From Prorocentrum cordatum (lineage: Eukaryota > Sar > Dinophyceae > Prorocentrales > Prorocentraceae): a stretch of DNA of 64,000 bases. The translations under genes and the position numbers were made by a program. Each line of letters begins with the position of its first letter. The stretch's first letter is position 1. The DNA is taken from assembly GCA_963575745.1 (NCBI GenBank), contig CAUYUJ010004336.1:350773-414772 (forward strand), written 5' to 3'. Under the pieces are notes generated by a model. The model saw only the letters and a list, made by a program, of their open reading frames with translations, was not told where the DNA came from and searched no databases. Of the stretch, positions 61,218 through 64,000 are shown in pieces.

Positions 61218-62059
61218 TCAGCCCTCCTCAACGCGGCGCGGCACGGCCCAGACGTCCGAGGTCCGCAGGGAACCCGAGAGACGGCCCTCGCCCCAGGAGC
61301 TCGAAGCCAGCCGAAGCTGGCGGGAGGCCTCCGAAAGCCTCTGAAGCGTCTCGGCGCCGAAGGAGGCCTGAATGGGGGGGGTCCTAAAGAAAAGTCTAAC
61401 CTCCAGGGCCCCATCCGAGTACTCGAGGATCGGGGAGAGGGTCCGAGCCTGGAGGGCGAGGAGGGTTCCGTCTGGGAGGCGGCCCTGGAGGTACAGCTCA
61501 GCGGTGCGGCGTGAGCCATTAACGGATTGCAGCCTGAAGCGAGCTGGTCGACTCAGAGCTCGTCTTCGTCCTTGTCCCTGTCGTCGGGCGCCGCTGCTGG
61601 TTTGTCCTTCATCCCCAGCTGCGCCAGCAGCTTCGAGGCCTCGCGTTCCAAGCCGCCTCTCGGCGGCGCCCCAGGGAGAAAGCGCACGGTCTGGTCCTTC
61701 TTGTCTGTGCCTGCCGCCATGACCGTCTGCTGAACCGCCTCCATCAGGGAAGCTGCGCCGTCGCCCCATGGGTTCGCCTGTTGCGGGATTCCGAGCATGA
61801 TCTGGAGCTTGAACCTGTCGGGCTTGGAGAGCTTCTTCTTGTCGTACCAGCAGGCTTTGAGTCGGAAGTGGCGGCAGTGGATCGCCAGTGTCTCGAGCGC
61901 CGACGGGGCGAGGATGACCTTCCGCCAGTAGTCCTGGAACACCGTCTGCGCTGCCGCTGGAGTCGTGTTGGCCCCGTCCGTGCTGCACTTGATGAACGCC
62001 TTGAACACGTGCGGCCAGGGGGGGCCGTGCTGGTGGTCCTTGCCGTCGGCCTTGCAGTT
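61218..62059 (-). CDS. Candidate two-part gene of unknown function
   Basis: Part alpha (62059 down to a stop at 61553) follows a CTC tract and CGCCGAG. It reads NCKADGKDHQHGPPWPHVFK, FQDYWRKVILAPSALETLAI, ACWYDKKKLSKPDRFKLQIM, ending DDRDKDEDEL. Part beta (61533-61218) reads LQSVNGSRRTAELYLQGRLP, TLSPILEYSDGALEVRLFFR and ends RRVEEG before a stop. A GC-AG intron (GAA|GCTGCTGG at 61631 to TTCAG|GCTGC) joins them in frame to 247 codons. Alternatively alpha ends at its own stop and beta is a separate exon. The sequence is clearly protein-like in both, but I recognise no domain. The CCT tract upstream could serve as polypyrimidine tract. Confidence 0.5.
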
Positions 62060-62068
62060 CTCGGCGTA

Positions 62069-62625
62069 CGAGGAGGAGGAGGAGGAGGAGGAGGAGGAGA
62101 GGAGGAGGAGGAGGCGGAGGAGGAGGAGGAGGGAGGAGGGGAGGGGAGGGAGAGGGAGGAGGGAGGGGAGGAGGGAGGAGGGAGGAGGGAGGAGAGGGAG
62201 GAGGGAGGGGGCAGGAGGGAGGAGGGATGGAGGGAGGAGGATGGAGGAGGAGGGAGGAGGGAGGAGGAGGAGGGAGGAGGAGGAGGAGAGGAGGAGGAGG
62301 AGGAGGAGGGAGGAGGGAGGAGGGAGGAGGGCGGGAGGGGCGAGGGGGAGGGGGGAGGGGGGAGGAGGAGGAGGAGGAGGAGGAGGGAGGAGGAGGAGGA
62401 GGAGGAGGAGGAGGAGGAGAGGAGGAGGGATGAGGGGCGGAGGAGGAGGGGGAAGGAGGAGGAGGAGGAGGAGGAGGAGTAGGAGGGTGCAGAGGAGGAG
62501 GAGGAGAGGGGGGGAAGGAGGAGGAGGAGGAGGAGGAGGAGTGAGGAGGGAGGAGGAGGAGGAGGAGGAGGAGGAGGAGGAGAGGAGAGGAGGAGGAGGA
62601 GAGGCGGGAGGGGAGGGGGGGGACG
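62069..62625. repeat. (GGA)n tract, 550 bp
   Basis: GGA with GGGAGGA interruptions, ending 10 bp upstream (minus strand) of the acceptor of the candidate exon alpha. Confidence 0.97.
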
Positions 62626-62689
62626 CGCCCTTTTATGCACCCTGTCAGCTGCTGATTGAAGTGCCCCTGGCCCCAGGTGCCCCCAGGAA

Positions 62690-62811
62690 GTCCAAGGAGG
62701 CCCACACGGCCTCCAGAGCACCCCTCACGAGGCCCCGAGGGCTCCAGGGGCTCCAAGATGGAGCGAAGAGCGTCGAAAAGCTGGGGGCACCTTGGGCCAG
62801 GGGCACCGCAC
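62690..62811 (+). repeat. Degenerate CCAAGATGG-type array, block
   Basis: CCCCAGGAAGTCCAAGGAGG, CTCCAAGATGGAGC. A weaker continuation lies at 63010-63145. Confidence 0.5.
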
Positions 62812-62968
62812 GAGTGACCCTACGCAAGAGTGACCTTTGGTGCGCGACGTTCGGGGGCAGCGGGAAGGCCAAACGGGAGCGCGCAAGCCGCTGCTGTCGC
62901 ATCGCATTGAACCATCTGGGGACCCCGGTGCGCCCGCACCGAAAATCACTCCAGCTAAAGGCCACTCG
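62812..62968. mobile_element. TIR element family F6, copy 2
   Basis: GAGTGACCCTACGCAAGAGT, GACCTTTGGTG at the left, CACCGAAAATCACTCCAGCT and AAAGGCCACTC at the right. Confidence 0.78.
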
Positions 62969-63145
62969 TACGTATGGCCGAATGTGGCGCTCCCCATCTC
63001 TCCAGGCTGCTCCCCCGCCGGCCCCAAGACGGCTCGAGGTCCGCCTCAAGGTGGCTCAGCCTGGCCCTGGGCACAAGGCCAACCCACAGCTGCCCCCTGA
63101 CATTCTCGAGAAGGCCGGAAGACGGCCCGAAGACCTCCCGTGACG

Positions 63146-63360
63146 GCGCCACGCCCCTACGACAGCACTCTACAATGGCATTCCTAAAGTTTTGACCATC
63201 CCTGCCGATGGGCTCACGCCGCCCATGTCGGTTCACATTCGCACAGTGGCAGAATGGTCACAGATATTAGTAACAGGTTAGTATAACAAACCCCAAGAGT
63301 TCTTGAAGAGGCCCCGCTGGAACCTTCCAGAAGGTATGAGGAATTAGAAGACGGAAGGCG
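63146..63360. other. Unique sequence, nothing recognised
   Basis: AT-richer filler between two elements. Confidence 0.4.
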
Positions 63361-63505
63361 ACATGAGCATCACTTTTTGGAGGTCCGCGCGGATTTCTTG
63401 GATCAGAGGTGGACCCTCCCTCCCTGGCGCGCGAAGCGCGCCAGGGTGGATCCAGCGTCGATCCATAACATCCGCGCAGACCTCCAAACGTTTATGCTTG
63501 TGTTG
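63361..63505. mobile_element. Fold-back element family F5, copy 3
   Basis: TTTGGAGGTCCGCGCGGATT at the left pairs with ATCCGCGCAGACCTCCAAA at the right. The loop holds the palindrome TGGCGCGCGAAGCGCGCCA. Confidence 0.87.
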
Positions 63506-63507
63506 TT

Positions 63508-63545
63508 GTCTTCTTCTTCTTCTTATTCTTCTTATTCTTCTTCAT
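63508..63545. repeat. (CTT)n tract
   Basis: About 11 CTT units with two ATT, directly beside the F5 element. Confidence 0.93.
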
Positions 63546-63659
63546 GGAGCGCAAAAGCACAAAGCCTTGAGCATCAAGGCAATCCACTGAAAGCAGGTTC
63601 CCGATGCCAGGACTCCCCGGCGCGGGCTGCAGGACCCTACCTTTTTTTTACAGCCCCTG

Positions 63660-63850
63660 GGGCGCCCCAAGGGAGCTCCAAGAGTCCCAGGAATGCCCCT
63701 AGCCTCCCACATCATTCCCGATAAACCTGCTCTAAGAGGCCCCCAAGAGGCCTCTTGGAGGCCCTAAGAGGCCCCCAAGAGGCCCCCACGGGCCGGCGGA
63801 ATGAGCGAAGCGATTCAATGAACCTCCCAGAGGCTCCTCAGAGGCATCCA
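63660..63850 (+). repeat. AAGAGGCCCCC repeat, block
   Basis: CTAAGAGGCCCCCAAGAGGC repeats with an inverted CCTCTTGGAGG in the middle. It belongs to the CCAAGA.GGCC family. Confidence 0.7.
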
Positions 63851-63961
63851 GCAGGCCCTTCACCCACGACCCAGGCACGGTGGAAGGATAGGCCGACGGC
63901 AATATACTAGATAGCTCCAAGCGGAGCCCACAACAGCTCCACGACCTCTGGTAGCTCACGG

Positions 63962-64000
63962 CTCCTCCTCCTCCTCCTGTTCCTCCCTCTTCTCCTCCTC
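63962..64000. repeat. (CCT)n tract at window end
   Basis: CCT run continuing past the window edge. Confidence 0.9.

Overview
This window is nuclear DNA of a GC-rich, repeat-laden eukaryote, most likely a microalgal protist. The best single guess is a dinoflagellate; a haptophyte or pelagophyte is not excluded. The reasons are these. The one gene that can be rebuilt in full has seven exons, and three of its six introns begin with GC instead of GT. Two further lone exons also use GC donors, and most acceptors read AG followed by G, a pattern known from dinoflagellates. There is a degenerate interstitial run of CCCTAAA at 52.6 kb. I see no bacterial operons, ribosome binding sites, rRNA, tRNA or CRISPR.

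Genes are sparse. The clear one is a minus-strand VPS10/sortilin-type sorting receptor (18505 to 11221). Its seven exons join in frame to 849 codons plus a stop: signal peptide, VPS10 ten-bladed propeller, ten-cysteine (10CC) module, one membrane helix, and a cytoplasmic tail with YSTI and a C-terminal acidic dileucine motif. Two 79-bp minus-strand exons encoding the N-terminal half of a Kazal protease-inhibitor domain lie 24.5 kb apart (30.5 and 55.0 kb). A 78-bp plus-strand exon-like piece resembling dynein heavy chain sits antisense inside intron 5 of the receptor gene. Less certain multi-exon candidates of unknown function lie at 7.4-7.9 kb (+), 39.4-41.5 kb (-), 59.3-59.6 kb (+) and 61.2-62.1 kb (-). 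Thr/Ala-rich frames at 5.1 and 19.7 kb (-) may be exons of secreted or surface proteins.

Most of the rest is repeats. (1) Long GGA/CCT homopurine-homopyrimidine tracts occur throughout, and both 100-N assembly gaps abut one. (2) There are about fifteen families of short (120-250 bp) terminal-inverted-repeat or fold-back elements without any transposase. They include a 120-bp family with six copies in two subfamilies, a 165-bp family with seven copies (one interrupted by another element), a three-copy family at 52.7-54.3 kb, and an approximately 165-bp family with five copies. (3) There are minisatellites of 9, 16, 30, 56, 65, 70, 75, 87 and 297 bp. (4) A composite segment is duplicated (34.7-36.1 and 36.2-37.9 kb), and its GTC core is about 140 bp in one copy and 770 bp in the other. 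(5) Degenerate CCCAAGATGGC-like arrays occur in eight blocks, all in the same orientation.

Layout: 0-7 kb GGA/CCT tracts and unique filler; 7.4-7.9 kb candidate gene; 8.5-9.8 kb degenerate repeats; 10.9-19.4 kb the sortilin-like gene with repeats in its introns; 19.4-30 kb repeats and one gap; 30.5 kb Kazal exon; 31-38.6 kb microsatellites and satellites; 39-42 kb candidate gene; 42.6-49 kb repeats and a gap; 49.8-54.3 kb inverted-repeat elements and minisatellite; 55.0 kb Kazal exon; 56-60.1 kb inverted-repeat elements; 59.3-62.1 kb candidate exons; 62-64 kb GGA and arrays. Apart from the receptor the genes do not form a recognisable pathway.
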